A stretch of DNA of 64,000 bases, taken from assembly GCA_030280995.1 (NCBI GenBank), contig JASXTE010000002.1, positions 28,441,183 to 28,505,182 on the forward strand, in the 5' to 3' direction. This document shows, piece after piece, positions 10,840-22,863 of this stretch. Position 1 is the stretch's first letter. Each line of letters begins with the position of its first letter. A model generated the notes under the pieces. It did not search any database, was not told the origin of the DNA, and worked only from the letters and a program-made list of their open reading frames with translations. The DNA is from Hemileia vastatrix. Its lineage: Eukaryota > Basidiomycota > Pucciniomycetes > Pucciniales > Zaghouaniaceae. The position numbers were made by a program, and so were the translations under genes.

Positions 10840-12257
10840 ATAAAAAAAATAAAAATAAAAATAAGAAAAAATACATAAATAAAAATAAAAATAAAAATAA
10901 AAATAAAAATAAAAATAAAAATAAAAATAAAAATAAAAATAAAAATAAAAATAAAAATAAAAATAATAATAAAAATAAAAATAAAAATAAAAATAAAAAT
11001 AAAAATAAAAATAAAAATAAAAATAAAAATAAAAATAAAAATAAAAATAAAAATAAAAATAAAAATAAAAATAAAAATAAAAATAAAAATAAAAATAAAA
11101 ATAAAAATAAAAATAAAAATAAAAATAAAAATAAAAATAAAAATAAAAATAAAAATAAAAATAAAAATAAAAATAAAAATAAAAATAAAAATAAAAATAA
11201 AAATAAAAATAAAAATAAAAATAAAAATAAAAATAAAAATAAAAATAAAAATAAAAATAAAAATAAAAATAAAAATAAAAATAAAAATAAAAATAAAAAT
11301 AAAAATAAAAATAAAAATAAAAATAAAAATAAAAATAAAAATAAAAATAAAAATAAAAATAAAAATAAAAATAAAAATAAAAATAAAAATAAAAATAAAA
11401 ATAAAAATAAAAATAAAAATAAAAATAAAAATAAAAATAAAAATAAAAATAAAAATAAAAATAAAAATAAAAATAAAAATAAAAATAAAAATAAAAATAA
11501 AAATAAAAATAAAAATAAAAATAAAAATAAAAATAAAAATAAAAATAAAAATAAAAATAAAAATAAAAATAAAAATAAAAATAAAAATAAAAATAAAAAT
11601 AAAAATAAAAATAAAAATAAAAATAAAAATAAAAATAAAAATAAAAATAAAAATAAAAATAAAAATAAAAATAAAAATAAAAATAAAAATAAAAATAAAA
11701 ATAAAAATAAAAATAAAAATAAAAATAAAAATAAAAATAAAAATAAAAATAAAAATAAAAATAAAAATAAAAATAAAAATAAAAATAAAAATAAAAATAA
11801 AAATAAAAATAAAAATAAAAATAAAAATAAAAATAAAAATAAAAATAAAAATAAAAATAAAAATAAAAATAAAAATAAAAATAAAAATAAAAATAAAAAT
11901 AAAAATAAAAATAAAAATAAAAATAAAAATAAAAATAAAAATAAAAATAAAAATAAAAATAAAAATAAAAATAAAAATAAAAATAAAAATAAAAATAAAA
12001 ATAAAAATAAAAATAAAAATAAAAATAAAAATAAAAATAAAAATAAAAATAAAAATAAAAATAAAAATAAAAATAAAAATAAAAATAAAAATAAAAATAA
12101 AAATAAAAATAAAAATAAAAATAAAAATAAAAATAAAAATAAAAATAAAAATAAAAATAAAAATAAAAATAAAAATAAAAATAAAAATAAAAATAAAAAT
12201 AAAAATAAAAATAAAAATAAAAATAAAAATAATAATAAAAATAAAAATAAAAATAAA
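10840..12257 (+). repeat. AAAAAT hexanucleotide satellite, about 1.4 kb
   Basis: Nearly pure AAAAAT tandem array of roughly 230 units, with rare AAT interruptions near 10965 and 12230. It sits in the A1 tail where A2 has only about 110 bp of mixed A/T repeat (44140-44255) and B1 has a TTTTTA-type tract (about 24430-24610, AAAAAT in the B1 sense). The ORF that crosses it on the minus strand (alternating F and I) is an artefact. Confidence 0.97.
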
Positions 12258-12394
12258 CAAATTATTGTATATATCTGTTAATTATTATTTTTCTCTCAAT
12301 TTAGTGAATTATTAATTTATTTTTTTTATTTTAATGTCTGGAAGAAGAAGCCTCTGACGGTTGGTCCCGATTATGGTGGCATTTTTGCTTTTTG

Positions 12395-12436
12395 TTAGGA
12401 TTGGAGGAAGAACTGTGTTCTTTGTGATGTAGGCGC
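12395..12436 (-). pseudogene. A1 antisense gene 1, 3'-terminal end of exon 3
   Basis: Last codons and stop (TAA, 12395-12397 on the minus strand) of A1 antisense gene 1. They are cut from the rest (48398-48711) by insertion of A2. The downstream half is recognised from the uninterrupted A2 copy at 44397-44440. Confidence 0.6.
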
Positions 12437-13533
12437 TGTGGTCTTCCAACATTGGCAGAGCCCTTTGTTGGTCTGTTTGGTTGTTATGATGTCTTAAATG
12501 GCATTATTTAATAACTGGGTGTTTTTCTGGAATTATTTGGCAAATATTGGGACTGCGGGGATGTGGGTATTACCATTGGATAGCCCCGGTTTTTCTTTAT
12601 ATTTTATGATTTGTTGACATTTTTCATATTCTAAGTATTTAAGGGATTATTTCACATTTTTCATTTTAAAAGATTGCTGTTTAATTTTGTTTTTCCTGTT
12701 TTACAGGCTAACCTTAAGTCTTAGTGTTAAGAGCTTAGTACCATTAGAATGGGCTAATTTTTCTCTACATTTCATGTCTTAAAGTTGTTATAGCCTAATT
12801 ATGTGTTTTAAAGTTTTTAGTAGTTGTACTTTATTTTTCTAAGTATTTTGGGAAATTTTGGAGGTTTTTGGTGGTTTTCTGGCTTCAGGGTGGTCCAGCC
12901 GCCTCAGGCAGGCCTCCCAACATCAGGCGGACCGCCTGCCTTGGTGCTAGAAGGCTGGGAAGCGTTTCTAGAGGGGTTTTATGCAATTTGGCATTCAGAA
13001 ACACCAAATTTGTTGGTGTGCATGGACTCTTAGATAGTGGTCTGTGTGTATATAGTAAATAAGACAGTTTGGGGCAACCTAAATCTTCATAAAACCATCC
13101 GGAGGTGATATCCTTGTTCCTCACTCAGTTTTCACTGTTTTTTGGACACAATTGGCTGTGTTTGTTGCAAGGTTAGTTCTTCATTTAACTCAACTTTGGC
13201 AAGTGTTTTCTCTGGTGTAGTCTTGCAAGCTATATCAAGTATTATTTCTGTCTCTGGTGTGGATTTGCAACCTACATCAAGTATCATTGCTTTCTCTGGT
13301 GTGGACATTGGCCTAAATTTCAGTTCTTTGGTTTGGTAATCTGTCTGGAGACTACTTTCTTGGCTTATCAGGCAGTCAAGAGTATTGGAAAAGGGGCTTT
13401 AAACAACAGGAACCAATTTACTTTAGCAGGTAAATCTCACTTATATTTTTCTAAAGGACAGGGGATTTTCTCTCTGGGTTTTCTCCAACTCCCTTGGTCA
13501 AGGCCTATAGCTAGTACTATAGGATTGTCTACA
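12437..13533 (+). repeat. 5' LTR of A2
   Basis: About 1097 bp, TGTGGTCTTCC...GGATTGTCTACA. It shares with 47296-48397 the version AAGTATTTAAGGGATTATTT, unlike the A1 LTRs. Confidence 0.92.
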
Positions 13534-13537
13534 TTTC

Positions 13538-13553
13538 TGGTGCCCAACGTGGT
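13538..13553 (+). other. Primer-binding site of A2
   Basis: TGGTGCCCAACGTGGT starts four bases after the LTR. It is the family A form, less decayed than in A1. Confidence 0.8.
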
Positions 13554-13625
13554 GTGGGACCTGCTAGTTCTTTGGAATCTCTGTTGTCTTTGGTTGGTCC
13601 TTTTTGGTGATTTTGGTCTGGAAGA

Positions 13626-16006
13626 ATGGCTTCTGGTTCATCTATTTCCATGGTGAGTTTCAGTGGGGGGGGAATTCCTCCTGCTGTGATGGTTAGGGAG
13701 TGTGTTAGGATTAAAACTTGGGATGGTACCAAGTATAATGGGGAAGATGTGAAGTGGTTTCTGGAGAAATATTAAACTGCTGCTGATGTGGATGGTGCTT
13801 CTTACCTGGACATGGTGAAGCAGATCATTTTCTTCATTAGTGATAGGGAAGTAAAGAAGGAGGTTGTGGCCATGTCTGGCTACAAGATGAGGTATTGGAA
13901 GTTGCTGTGCAGGGAGATGGTGGATAGATGGGGTGTCAGGTTCACTATGGTGGATCTGAACAAGGCTGTCAGTGAATGGCTGTCTTATGGTGGTGTTGGT
14001 GACTTACTCAGTTACAAGAATTTCCTGCTGCAATTTGATCCTGTGGTAGAATATTTGGTGGAAGTGGAGGAGCTGGCACATGAAAATTCTGCCAAGGATG
14101 TTTTTTGGTCTGCCTTGGCTAGAGATGTCAGGATGGATGTGTTGAAGGAGCTTTCAAGGAAGGACTTGATGAAGACTCTTTCCAATGGGGATCAGAAGTT
14201 GCCTGTCTTGGACAAGGTGAAGGAGGCTGTGGAGGCCCATTTGAAGTTATTGGCTGTGGACACCTATCATGAGGGGTGTGCCAAATATGTTAGCAAAGTC
14301 AGTGAGGCTTTAGCTGAAGAGGAGAATAGAGTTAAGAAGGAAGAGAAGAATATGGTGGAGGTTCCCAAACAGGAGAGGGACCCAGTGGTGGAGCAGTTGG
14401 CTGATCTGACAAAACAGCTACATATTTTTGTTCAGGAGGCTAAGAAGGTCAATAGGGCTCCTTCTCAGCCAAGAGAGTTTGACAGGAGGCCTGGTATGAG
14501 TAATCCTTGGGTCTGCTCTTATTGCAGCAGGAGGGGGAACAAGTCCAATGATTTTTGGGCTCTGAACAGAGATTTTTCAGAAGGGAAGGTGAAGTTTGAA
14601 GGCAGGGTGTTCAAATTTCCTGATGGTTAATTTGTGAAGCCCAGTGAGGGGCAGGTTCCTGTTGATCTGGTAAGGAGAAGGAATGGTCTCAATCAGAGGA
14701 GGCCAAGGTTTGAGGAGATCCCTGATCAGGGGAAGTCTTCTTCTAAGGCAGATGATGATGTCAAGGGAAAAGGGAAGGAGATTAATAAAGTCTCTTTTTC
14801 TACTTCCTTTGGTGGGTTGGAGTTGTATTCTTGTGGAGGACAGTCAAGCGGTGAATGCTTGGCTGGTTTCTATGATGTTGAAGCTGGAAAGGTGGGAAGG
14901 CCTAAAAGCAGTTCTCAGGCCCAACCAAAGCCTAAGGCTTCAAAGGTGGATCCTAAGCTGAGTGCAGCCAGGAGGAAGTACAGCAAAGAGGAGCTGTACA
15001 TGATGCAGAAGGGGATTTCTGATATGGGCCATCCCAGTTTTGGTGCACTGGACATGAATGTTGAGCCAATGCCAATGGATGCTGATTCTGACTCATAGAA
15101 GGATGTCCCATTGGCTTCATTTCCAAAGACTGCTGGAGTTAGAGGTGTTGGTGAGGGATCTGGTTTGATTCCTGTTAATGGAAAATCTGTTGGTGGTTCA
15201 GGTCCTCTGGAGATTTCTAGGACCAAGGTAGTGAAGCCAATGGCTCACTTTGAGAGGCCAGTAGTTTCTGGCCAATCTAATGTTATGGACTTGGTTCTGG
15301 AAAGGATGAATCAGGGTCAGGTTTCCCTTTCTTGTGGGGAATTGTACGCTATCAGTCCTGGGTTGGCTGATAGACAAAAAAAATTGTTGACCAGGAGAAG
15401 GGTTTCTTCTGGGGAGGTGGAATACATCTGTGATTCTGCTGAGAAGTTTGGTGAGGGGTTTGAAACTCATTTTTCTGCTCCTCTGGGTTCTTTCAATGTC
15501 ACTTTGAATGGCAGGGAGGCTAGGGCATTGGTGGATTCAGGTTCTTAGATTAACCTGATTTCTTTGTTTGAGGCTACTCATCTGGGCCTCCCCATCAAGA
15601 CAGGAATTGGTAGAAATTTCAGAGGGATTGGTGGGCATGTCACTGAGTTGATTGAAACAGCCAAATTTGAAGGCTGGATGCCAGCAGAGCCTCTAAAAAG
15701 GTTCATTTTTACATTTCCAAAGGTAATGTAAAAGCTGTTTTGGGTGTACCATTCTTGATGGATTTCCAGGCAAAAATTGGTTATCAGTTTGACATGGGAA
15801 TTAGTTTTTATTTGAACAGTGAAGATGAGAGGAGGCTTCACATGAGTTTGTCATCTCCTGGAGATGACGGTTGGGAGACCAGGCCTGGCTTGTCTTCAAT
15901 GTGCCAGTGAGTGGATTGTTGTAGGAGAATAAAAGAAGTGGGTACCGCCTCTGGTTTTTTGGAATGTGGTTCAGGCTCTAGTGAAAGTCTTTCTTTTTTA
16001 GAGTAA
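13626..16006 (+). pseudogene. A2 gag-protease (broken)
   Basis: Starts ATGGCTTCTGG at 13626, 92 bases after the LTR. Same order as A1: capsid-like N-terminus, degenerate knuckle near 14515 (CSYCSRRGNKSNDF), acidic SDS stretch near 15085, protease near 15525-15800, and a Cys-rich tail near 15890. Stops occur at 13773 (TAA), 14628, 15096, 15546 (CAG to TAG inside DSGSQINLIS of the protease) and 15908 (TGC to TGA), with a frameshift near 15660. A segment at about 14060-14350 is almost identical to A1 2600-2900. Confidence 0.87.
15994..16000 (+). promoter_or_regulatory. Candidate -1 frameshift site, T TTT TTA (A2)
   Basis: Same position and sequence as in A1: TCT TTT TTA GAG then stop, with pol in the -1 frame. 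The site is kept although gag itself is decayed. Confidence 0.6.
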
Positions 16007-18886
16007 TAAGGGCTGATCACCCTAGTGCTACAGCCTCTCCCCAAGTTGATGAAATCCCAGTTTGTAGTAGGTCAGCTCCCTTGGAGATATACCAAGTGGA
16101 TTTTTATCTTTCTATTGTTAATGTTTCTCTTCTCTGCAAGTATTCTTCATGTTTTTTATCAAGTATCTGTTCCCTCTCAAGATTTTCAATTATTTTTATC
16201 TTAAGTTCAAAACAGAAGATTGGTTATATATATTTATTGAAGGATATGCAGAAAAGCTGTGGAGTGGTGAGATTGGGGTCTAAAAGTAAGTCCTCCCAAT
16301 TGTGCACCGCTAGGGTTTCTTCTACTCCTTCCAAAAACATTACCTTGGCCACGTCTGTGAGAATTGGGGAAACCCCTGGTTATATTTGTAGGATGGAAGA
16401 AAACTCAAGAAAAGAAAATAAAAATTTCAAGATAACTGAGGAAAAGCAATAAAAAAATCTGAAGATAATTAAAAAAGAAGAAAAGAATTATTTTTGTAAA
16501 GATCATCAAGATCAATTTTCGGGCCTCTAGCATGAGGTTAAACTGCACGAATTTTTGAAGAAAGAAGATTGTCAAGATCATTTTTGGGCCTCTGGTATGA
16601 GGATAAACTGCATAATTTTAGAATATGTGATTCAGAAGATGAATCAAGATTTGAAGATTTGGAAGATGGAAGTGAGGAAAAAGATGTGGAATTGCGGAAA
16701 AGTTTTGGAGTGTTGAGATTGGGGTCTAAAAGTAAGTCCTCTCAATTGTGCACTGCTAGGGTTTCTTCTACACCTTTCAAAAACATTACCTGGGCCACAA
16801 ATGTGAGCTATGGGGAAACTCTTAGTTTTTGTTCCAGGTCTGGTGGTGAAGATTTCCTGAAGATCCCTCAAGTTGACAGTGGAGCTGCAAAGTACAAGAA
16901 GGTAGCACAGAAGATTAGGCCTGTGGGTTTGAATCCTCCTTTGAAGAGGCCTTTGTTATCAAGAGATCCGTACTGTACTCCTCTGGTGAAGAATCCTCCT
17001 GATTTTGTGGAAATTGCTCAGGTGACATTGGAGAGGTTGAAAGTTGTTAATTTTGGTCCTGATGGGTGGTTGTCTTATGAGGAAAGGAAGTTGTTGTTGC
17101 ACATTATTGTGCTCAGGGAGAAAGCAGTGGCATTTTTTGAAAAGGAAAGGGGTGTGTTGAAACACTCATATGGGGAGCCTTACTTGATTCCTGTGGTTTG
17201 TCATGAGCCTTGGCAAATCAAACCTATTCTCTTTCCAGCTGCTATTAGGGATGATTTTTTTGAGATTGTTAGGGAAAGAGTCAGGACAGGATTGTATAAA
17301 CAATCAACTTCTAGTTACTCAAGTCAGGTTTTCTGTGTTAAGATACAGAATGGGAAGTTGAGGGTGGTGCATGATCTTAGGGCCTTGAATAGAGTCACTA
17401 TCAAGGATGCGGGGATGCCGCCAAGTGCGGAAGACTTTGTAGAAGCTTTTTCTGGAAAGGTGTGTTATGGTTTGGGTGATATTATGGTTGGTTATGATGA
17501 AAGGGAACTTCACACTGATTCACAGCCACTAACAACATTTGAGACTCCTCTGGGAAAATTTCAGCTTACTAGGTTGCCTCAAGGAGCAACTAATTCAGTA
17601 GCAGTATATCAAGCTCAAATGGCTTGGATTTTACAGGATGTGGTTCCTACTCATGCTGGTATTTTCATTGATGATGGTGGAATCAAAGGACCCTCCACTG
17701 ATTATGGAAATGAGGTGCTGAAGGAGAATCCTGGTATAAGGAGATTTGTTTGGGAATATGCAATTACTCTAGAGAGAGTATTGTTTAGGATTGAAGAGGC
17801 TGGTTTGACCATTTCTGGGTCAAAGTTTTGTTGTTGTGTTCCTGCTCTGGAAATCTTGGGTCATGTTGTATGTAAGGAGGGAAGGATTATGGCAAAGAAG
17901 AAAGTTAATAAAATTCATACATGGCCAAGGCCCAAAAATACTACTGAAGTTAATGGATTTTTGAGAGTTTGTGTGTATGTCAGGATTTTTATTAAAGATT
18001 TTTCTTTTTTGGCTTCACCCTTGAGAAGGTTGACCAGGAAAAATGCGGAGTGGCAATGGAATGAAGAGTGTGAAGAGGCTTTTCAGAAATTGAAGAAGGT
18101 GGGAGGTGAAGATATTATTCTTCACAAGTTGGATTATGGAAGAGAAGCTGGAAAAATTTATTTGGAGGTGGACTAAAGTTATATTGCTGCTGGTGCTGTT
18201 TTGTCTCAGGAAGATAAAGCTGGGAAGTTCAGGCCAGTAAGGTATGAGTATGTAGTTTTTAATGAGGTGGAATCCAGGAATTCTCAGCCAAAGTTGGAAT
18301 TGTGTGGTGTAGCAAAAATTTTGGAGAAGCTACAAACCGTTTTGTGGGGGAAGATTTTTGAGCTGCAGGTGGATGCTAAATTTCTGGTTCAAATGATCAA
18401 TACACCTAGTCTTCAAATGCTCCAATGACTAGGTGGGTGGCATTTATTCAACATTTTTCTTTTGACCTGATGCACAAGCCAGGTTAGACTTTTACAATGC
18501 CAGATGGATTATCAAGAAGACCACCCACAGATGAATATTCTGATTATGAAGAATTTGATGAAGATGTTCCAGTGGTTAGGGCCAGCGCAAAGGGTGCTGA
18601 AGATTTTTCTCTCTGCCCCCCAAGAGGCTAAACTGGATGATTGTTCTCTCCTCCCCCAAGAGGCTAAACTGGATGATTGTTCTTGCCTCCACCAAGAGCT
18701 TAAACTGGATGGTTCTGATCTTGATTCTGGTGATCAGGATATTTTTGTTGATGAAGATGGGGCTGTTGTTTGGGATATCTCAAAATTGGAGAATCATGTT
18801 TTTGTTGGTGAACTAGATTCTCTTAAGATTCAGTGGAAGAAAAAGGAGGTGCCAAAGTTTAGGGATTGGTGTCCTGGATAGGCCAG
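16001..18886 (+). pseudogene. A2 pol, first part: N-terminal region, RT, RNase H (broken)
   Basis: The N-terminal region holds two hairpin motifs (16524-16545, 16589-16610) between two diverged copies of a segment of about 120 bp (16250-16370 and 16690-16810). The reverse transcriptase is open from 16569 to 18176, with LRVVHDLRALNR near 17355, LTRLPQGATNSV near 17560 and FIDDGGIKGP near 17665. It is cut at 18174 (TCA to TAA) within the first RNase H motif (LEVD-stop). RNase H continues in pieces to about 18490. Three LPQEAKLDD-like hairpin repeats follow at 18619-18710, then EDGAVVWDISKL. A solo B LTR interrupts after CCAG at 18886. Confidence 0.87.
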
Positions 18887-19996
18887 TGTGGTAGCCTAAA
18901 GTTTAGTACGGCACCTAAGTACGTAAATGGAGTTATTATGGCGTGCAAGATTGGCGTTATTATTTTTTATAAAAGGGTTTTATTTAATTTATTGGAGTTT
19001 AAAATATGAAGAAATTGGTCAGGAGCGAATGCCTACACAAAAACAATTTATTTTACGGAGAAAGCTTATTTTTACGGTCTAAAAAATTTATAAGTATCAA
19101 GTCAAGTCTCTCAAGAACCTTGGGAAATTTTCCCAGAATTTTTACTATTTTTCTTATATTTTTAAATGAATTTTAAAGTTTTATAGAAATATTTACGTTT
19201 TCAGAAATTACTTAACTTCGATGAATTTTCACGGGGTAATTAGAGCTGCGCAGCCTACGAAAATTAGTTTGGTATGTAAAGGGGAAGTAGCTCTATTAAG
19301 TGTAATTTTTCTAGATTTTTTATTATAGTTTTAAGGTTCTAATTGAGTCCGGAAGTCCGGACGGACTCCGTACGGACTCCGCTTTGACTCCGTACGGGCT
19401 CCGGATTGACTCTGGAAGAGCTCTGGAGGGGAAAACTTAGGCACGTGACTAGGAATACTTAAGCGCTTCTCAAACTCGAAATTGAGAAGGGGGGGACACA
19501 TCATACAGCTTAATCATTAACCACCATGGTCTCATTTTTTATTACTCAACAAATTAAATAAATTGTAATACCCTTATAACTTTATATTTTATATATAAAA
19601 TTTTAGAAATACTACTCAACAATTTAAATCACACTTCATACAGGGTATCTTTAGAAAGGTCTTCATCACTGGGACTTGATTATTGCTGTCTCATAAAAAC
19701 TTAAATTATTATAAAAACATAAAAGTCAATCTTTTCAGATCTTTCACTGGTACACCTTAATTGTTGTTATCAGTATTTCTTTCTCAACAGCCACTTTTAC
19801 TTTAATCTCAATAAGCGTTAAATATTTTAGAGTTTCATTATTTTCATCAATCAGATCCAAGTAGATTGGTTAGCTTAGTGATTTAGAACACCCATTTTGT
19901 TATTTTTATTGGAAGGACGGGGTTTTCCGCTAAATCCACATATCTCCTCCGGATTCTGCTTACAGCAAGGCGACTGTAAGAGTTTACCTTACCATA
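18887..19996 (+). repeat. Solo LTR of family B inside A2 pol
   Basis: 1110 bp, from TGTGGTAGCCTAAAG to TTACCTTACCATA, matching both B1 LTRs but in opposite orientation to B1. The flanking duplication is CCAG (18883-18886) and CCGG (19997-20000). Removing it rejoins the A2 pol sequence (compare 40795-40825). It contains the CCGTACGG-rich palindromic block near 19350-19420. Confidence 0.92.
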
Positions 19997-20448
19997 CCGG
20001 TTGTGTTGCTCATGTGTACACTGGAGATTTTGATGACAGTGTTGTACCCTTGGATATTGTTTTGATGGATTTTGAAGATGAGACATGGGATCAGATTGGT
20101 TTTTATTTTATTATGGTTGAATATCTGTTAACCTTGGTGAGGCCAGATATTTGTGATGATGATACTTGGGTGGCAATCAAGAAGAATAGTCCTGGATTTT
20201 ATGTGTCAAGAAAGAGGTTAATGAGGAGGAGACATCCAGATTCTCAAGTGGTGGTGACTCAGAAGAAGGGTCAAGAATTGGTTTTGAAGTCCTTGCATGA
20301 AGACCTTGGTCATGGAGGCTTTGGGGAGACTTATAGAAGAGTAGCGGATAGATTTTGGTGGCCAGGTATGAAGTTGGCTGTGCAGGGTTGGGTTTAATCT
20401 TGTGAAGAATGTCAAAGAAGAATTCACTTGAAACCTAAAGAGGTTGGC
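19997..20448 (+). pseudogene. A2 pol, middle fragment: linker and integrase zinc finger
   Basis: Matches A1 8310-8750: VAHVYTGDFDD, the DFEDETWDQIG linker, HEDLGHGG of the integrase zinc finger near 20300, then a CAA to TAA stop (20396-20398) before SCEEC. It ends at TTGGC (20444-20448), where C2 is inserted. A second, nearly identical copy of this fragment with the same stop lies at 40812-41257. Confidence 0.87.
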
Positions 20449-21251
20449 TTTCAATGGTTCTTTCAAGTCTAGAAGATTTTATAGAGAAGTCAAATGGCGA
20501 TAACAACGATTTTTAGGGTCTTCAAACTCAGGTACGTATTTTATATCTTAAAGATTAATTACTCAAATGATAAGAGGTAAAAGGTTTTAATTATTATTAT
20601 AATTAATGAGTTAGATATACGTAGTTGTAAGTACTAAAACAATAATCAATAGTAATAAATATTTAATAGTAGTAATTGATTTAATAAAATAAGTAAGTAA
20701 TGGAATAATTCCCCAGAAGCACAAAAAGAGAGGGCCTTTTATAGGCAAAGATGTGAGATATAAAGACACGGAGTTAACACCACTTGATACAAGGGTATGG
20801 GAAAAAGAAAACAAATAAAGAGTGTATGTGAAATAATAAAAAATATACTAAATGGTGCATCAATAAAAGATATCACTTTATTTGAAATAAAACTTTAAAT
20901 CCCCTGATCCTTCACATTTAGTACAAAAACATTTGATTTAAAATTTTGATTTAAAAAAATTTAAATAAAGGAATTTGAAAAGTTTTTTTCTTTTTATATT
21001 TTTATATTTTTAATACTATTTTTATTCCCTCTCATCTGTATTACTGAGCACGGTGTTAGGGAAAAAATGTATGTAACAGTTACTTATTTTTATTAATTAT
21101 TTACATTACTTATTGTACTTAGCTAGTTAGTTGTAAGTAATAAATAAGTAGTTAGTAAGTAATTAATTATTAATAAGGATTAAAAGGCGTGGCTTCATCT
21201 CAGTAAGATAATTAATTATTTTACTGGGTAAGTCTAGTAGCCTGGCTGACA
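20449..21251 (-). repeat. 3' LTR of C2 (left)
   Basis: About 803 bp in plus coordinates, TTTCAATGG...CTGGCTGACA. It is nearly identical to the solo LTR 41258-42059 and less similar to its own partner at 40264. The next bases, CTCCCTCACTCT, are the polypurine tract AGAGTGAGGGAG on the minus strand. Confidence 0.9.
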
Positions 21252-21743
21252 CTCCCTCACTCTAAAAAAACACTAAAAAAATGCTATGATTTTTTCTTTT
21301 TATATTTCTTTAGCAGAGTAGAAAGATTAGATATTTCCTTCACAGGTATCCAAGAATTATATTCAGAAGATTTATTCTTGAATCTCAATAAGTATTCTGT
21401 ACCTTTTTCAGCAGTAACTATTCTGTCATTTAGAATTTTATCAATTTCTGCTGTCTCAGTGATTTCATTAGGGGTCTTTTTTGGTCTTCCCCTCCTTTTG
21501 GGAAACAAATCACTATTGGATGTATAAGGTTTTAAAAGAGATATTGGAAAAACAGGAAGTTTTCTGTCATAGGGAGAATACAAAATAACTTCAACTGCAT
21601 TATCACCAACCATTCTTCTTACAACAAATGGACCAACAAATGGGTATTTTAATTTGTTATTTCCTTGTAAATTGAAGTGGACTGTAGAAATCAACACTTA
21701 ATCCCCCTTTTTAAAACTGTATTCTTCATGGGAATTTTCCCGT
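21252..21743 (-). pseudogene. C2 pol C-terminus: integrase tail and chromodomain
   Basis: On the minus strand 21697-21284 reads a basic RRGRPKK stretch, then EIDKILNDR and EYLLRFKNKSSEYNSWIPVKE, the form of a retrotransposon chromodomain (a methyl-histone reader that steers integration in chromoviruses). It ends in a lysine-rich tail. It is cut off from the integrase core (33861 onward) by B1: CCGT at 21740-21743 and CCGT at 33861-33864 are the exact 4-bp duplication, and the joined sequence follows C1 at 51410-51440. Confidence 0.85.
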
Positions 21744-22863
21744 TATGGTAAGGTAAACTCTTACAGTCGCCTTGCTGTAAGCAGAATCCGGAGGAGATAT
21801 GTGGATTTAGCTGAAAACCCCGTCCTGCCAATAAAAATAACAAAATGGGAATTCTAAATCACTAAGCTAACCAATCTACTTGGATCTGATTGATAAAAAT
21901 AATGAAACTCTAAAATAATTAACGCTTATTGAGATTTAAAGAAAGTGGCTGTTGATAAAGAAATACTGATAACAACAATTAAGGTGTACCAGTGAAAGAT
22001 CTGAAAAGATTGACTTTTATGTTTTTAAAATAATTTGAATTTTTATGAGACAGCAATAATCAAGTCCCAGCGACGAAGACCTTTCTAAAGATACCCTGTA
22101 TGAAGTGTGATTTAAATTGTTGAATAGTATTTCTAAAATGTTAAATATAAAAATATAAAGTTATAAGGGTATTACAAATTTATTTAATTTGTTGAGTAAT
22201 AAAAAATGAGACTGTGGTGGTTAATGATTAAGCTGTATGATCTGTCCCCCCTCTCAATTTCGATTTTGAGAAGTGCTTAAGTATTCCTAGTCACGTGCCT
22301 AAGTTTTCCCCTCCAGAGCTCTTCCAGAGTCAATCTGGAGTCCGTACGGAGTCAAAGCGGAGTCCGTACGGAGTCGAAACGGAGTCCGTCCGGACTTCCG
22401 GACTCAATTAGAACCTTAAAACTATAATACAAAATCTAGAAAAATTACACATAATAGAGCTACTTCCCTTTTACATACCAAACTAATTTTCGTAGTCTGC
22501 GCAGCTCTAATTACCCCGTGAAAATTCATCGAAGTTAAGTAATTTCTGAAAACGTAAATATTTCTATAAAACTTCAAAATTCATTTAAAAATATAAGAAA
22601 AATAGTAAAAATTCTGGGAAAATTTCCCAAGGTTCTTGAGACACTTGACTTGATACTTATAAATTTTTCAGACCGTAAAAATAAGTTTTCTCCGTAAAAT
22701 AAATTGTATTTGTGTAGGCATTTGCTCGTGACCAATTTCTTCATATTTTAAACTCCAATAAATTAAATAAAACCCTTTTATAAAAAATAATAACGCCAAT
22801 CTTGCACGCCGTAATAACTCCATTTACATATTTAGGTGCCGTACTAAACTTTAGGCTACCACA
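21744..22863 (-). repeat. 3' LTR of B1 (left)
   Basis: 1120 bp; on the minus strand TGTGGTAGCC...TTACCATA. Contains a GC-rich block of CCGTACGG palindromes (about 22325-22400) in otherwise AT-rich DNA. It is ten bases shorter than its partner, explained by loss of one repeat unit. Confidence 0.93.

Larger units (their letters stand above)
9626..12394 (+). other. 3' non-coding tail of A1
   Basis: About 2.8 kb without a convincing sense gene. It carries two near-repeats starting GTTAGAAGGTACCC (about 9708 and 9970), each with a long hairpin, hairpin-TAAACTG motifs (about 9872-9893 and 10133-10154), two CCACATC hairpins (10445-10469, 10642-10667) and the long AAAAAT tract. The same blocks recur in order in A2 (42976-44340) and, in its own sense direction, in B1 (25588 down to 24400), so this is a conserved part of the element. 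Confidence 0.75.

Noticed and set aside
10836..12260. 474-codon minus-strand ORF of alternating Phe and Ile
   Set aside because: A translation of the AAAAAT satellite; 6-bp units have no stop in this frame, and there is no coding signal.
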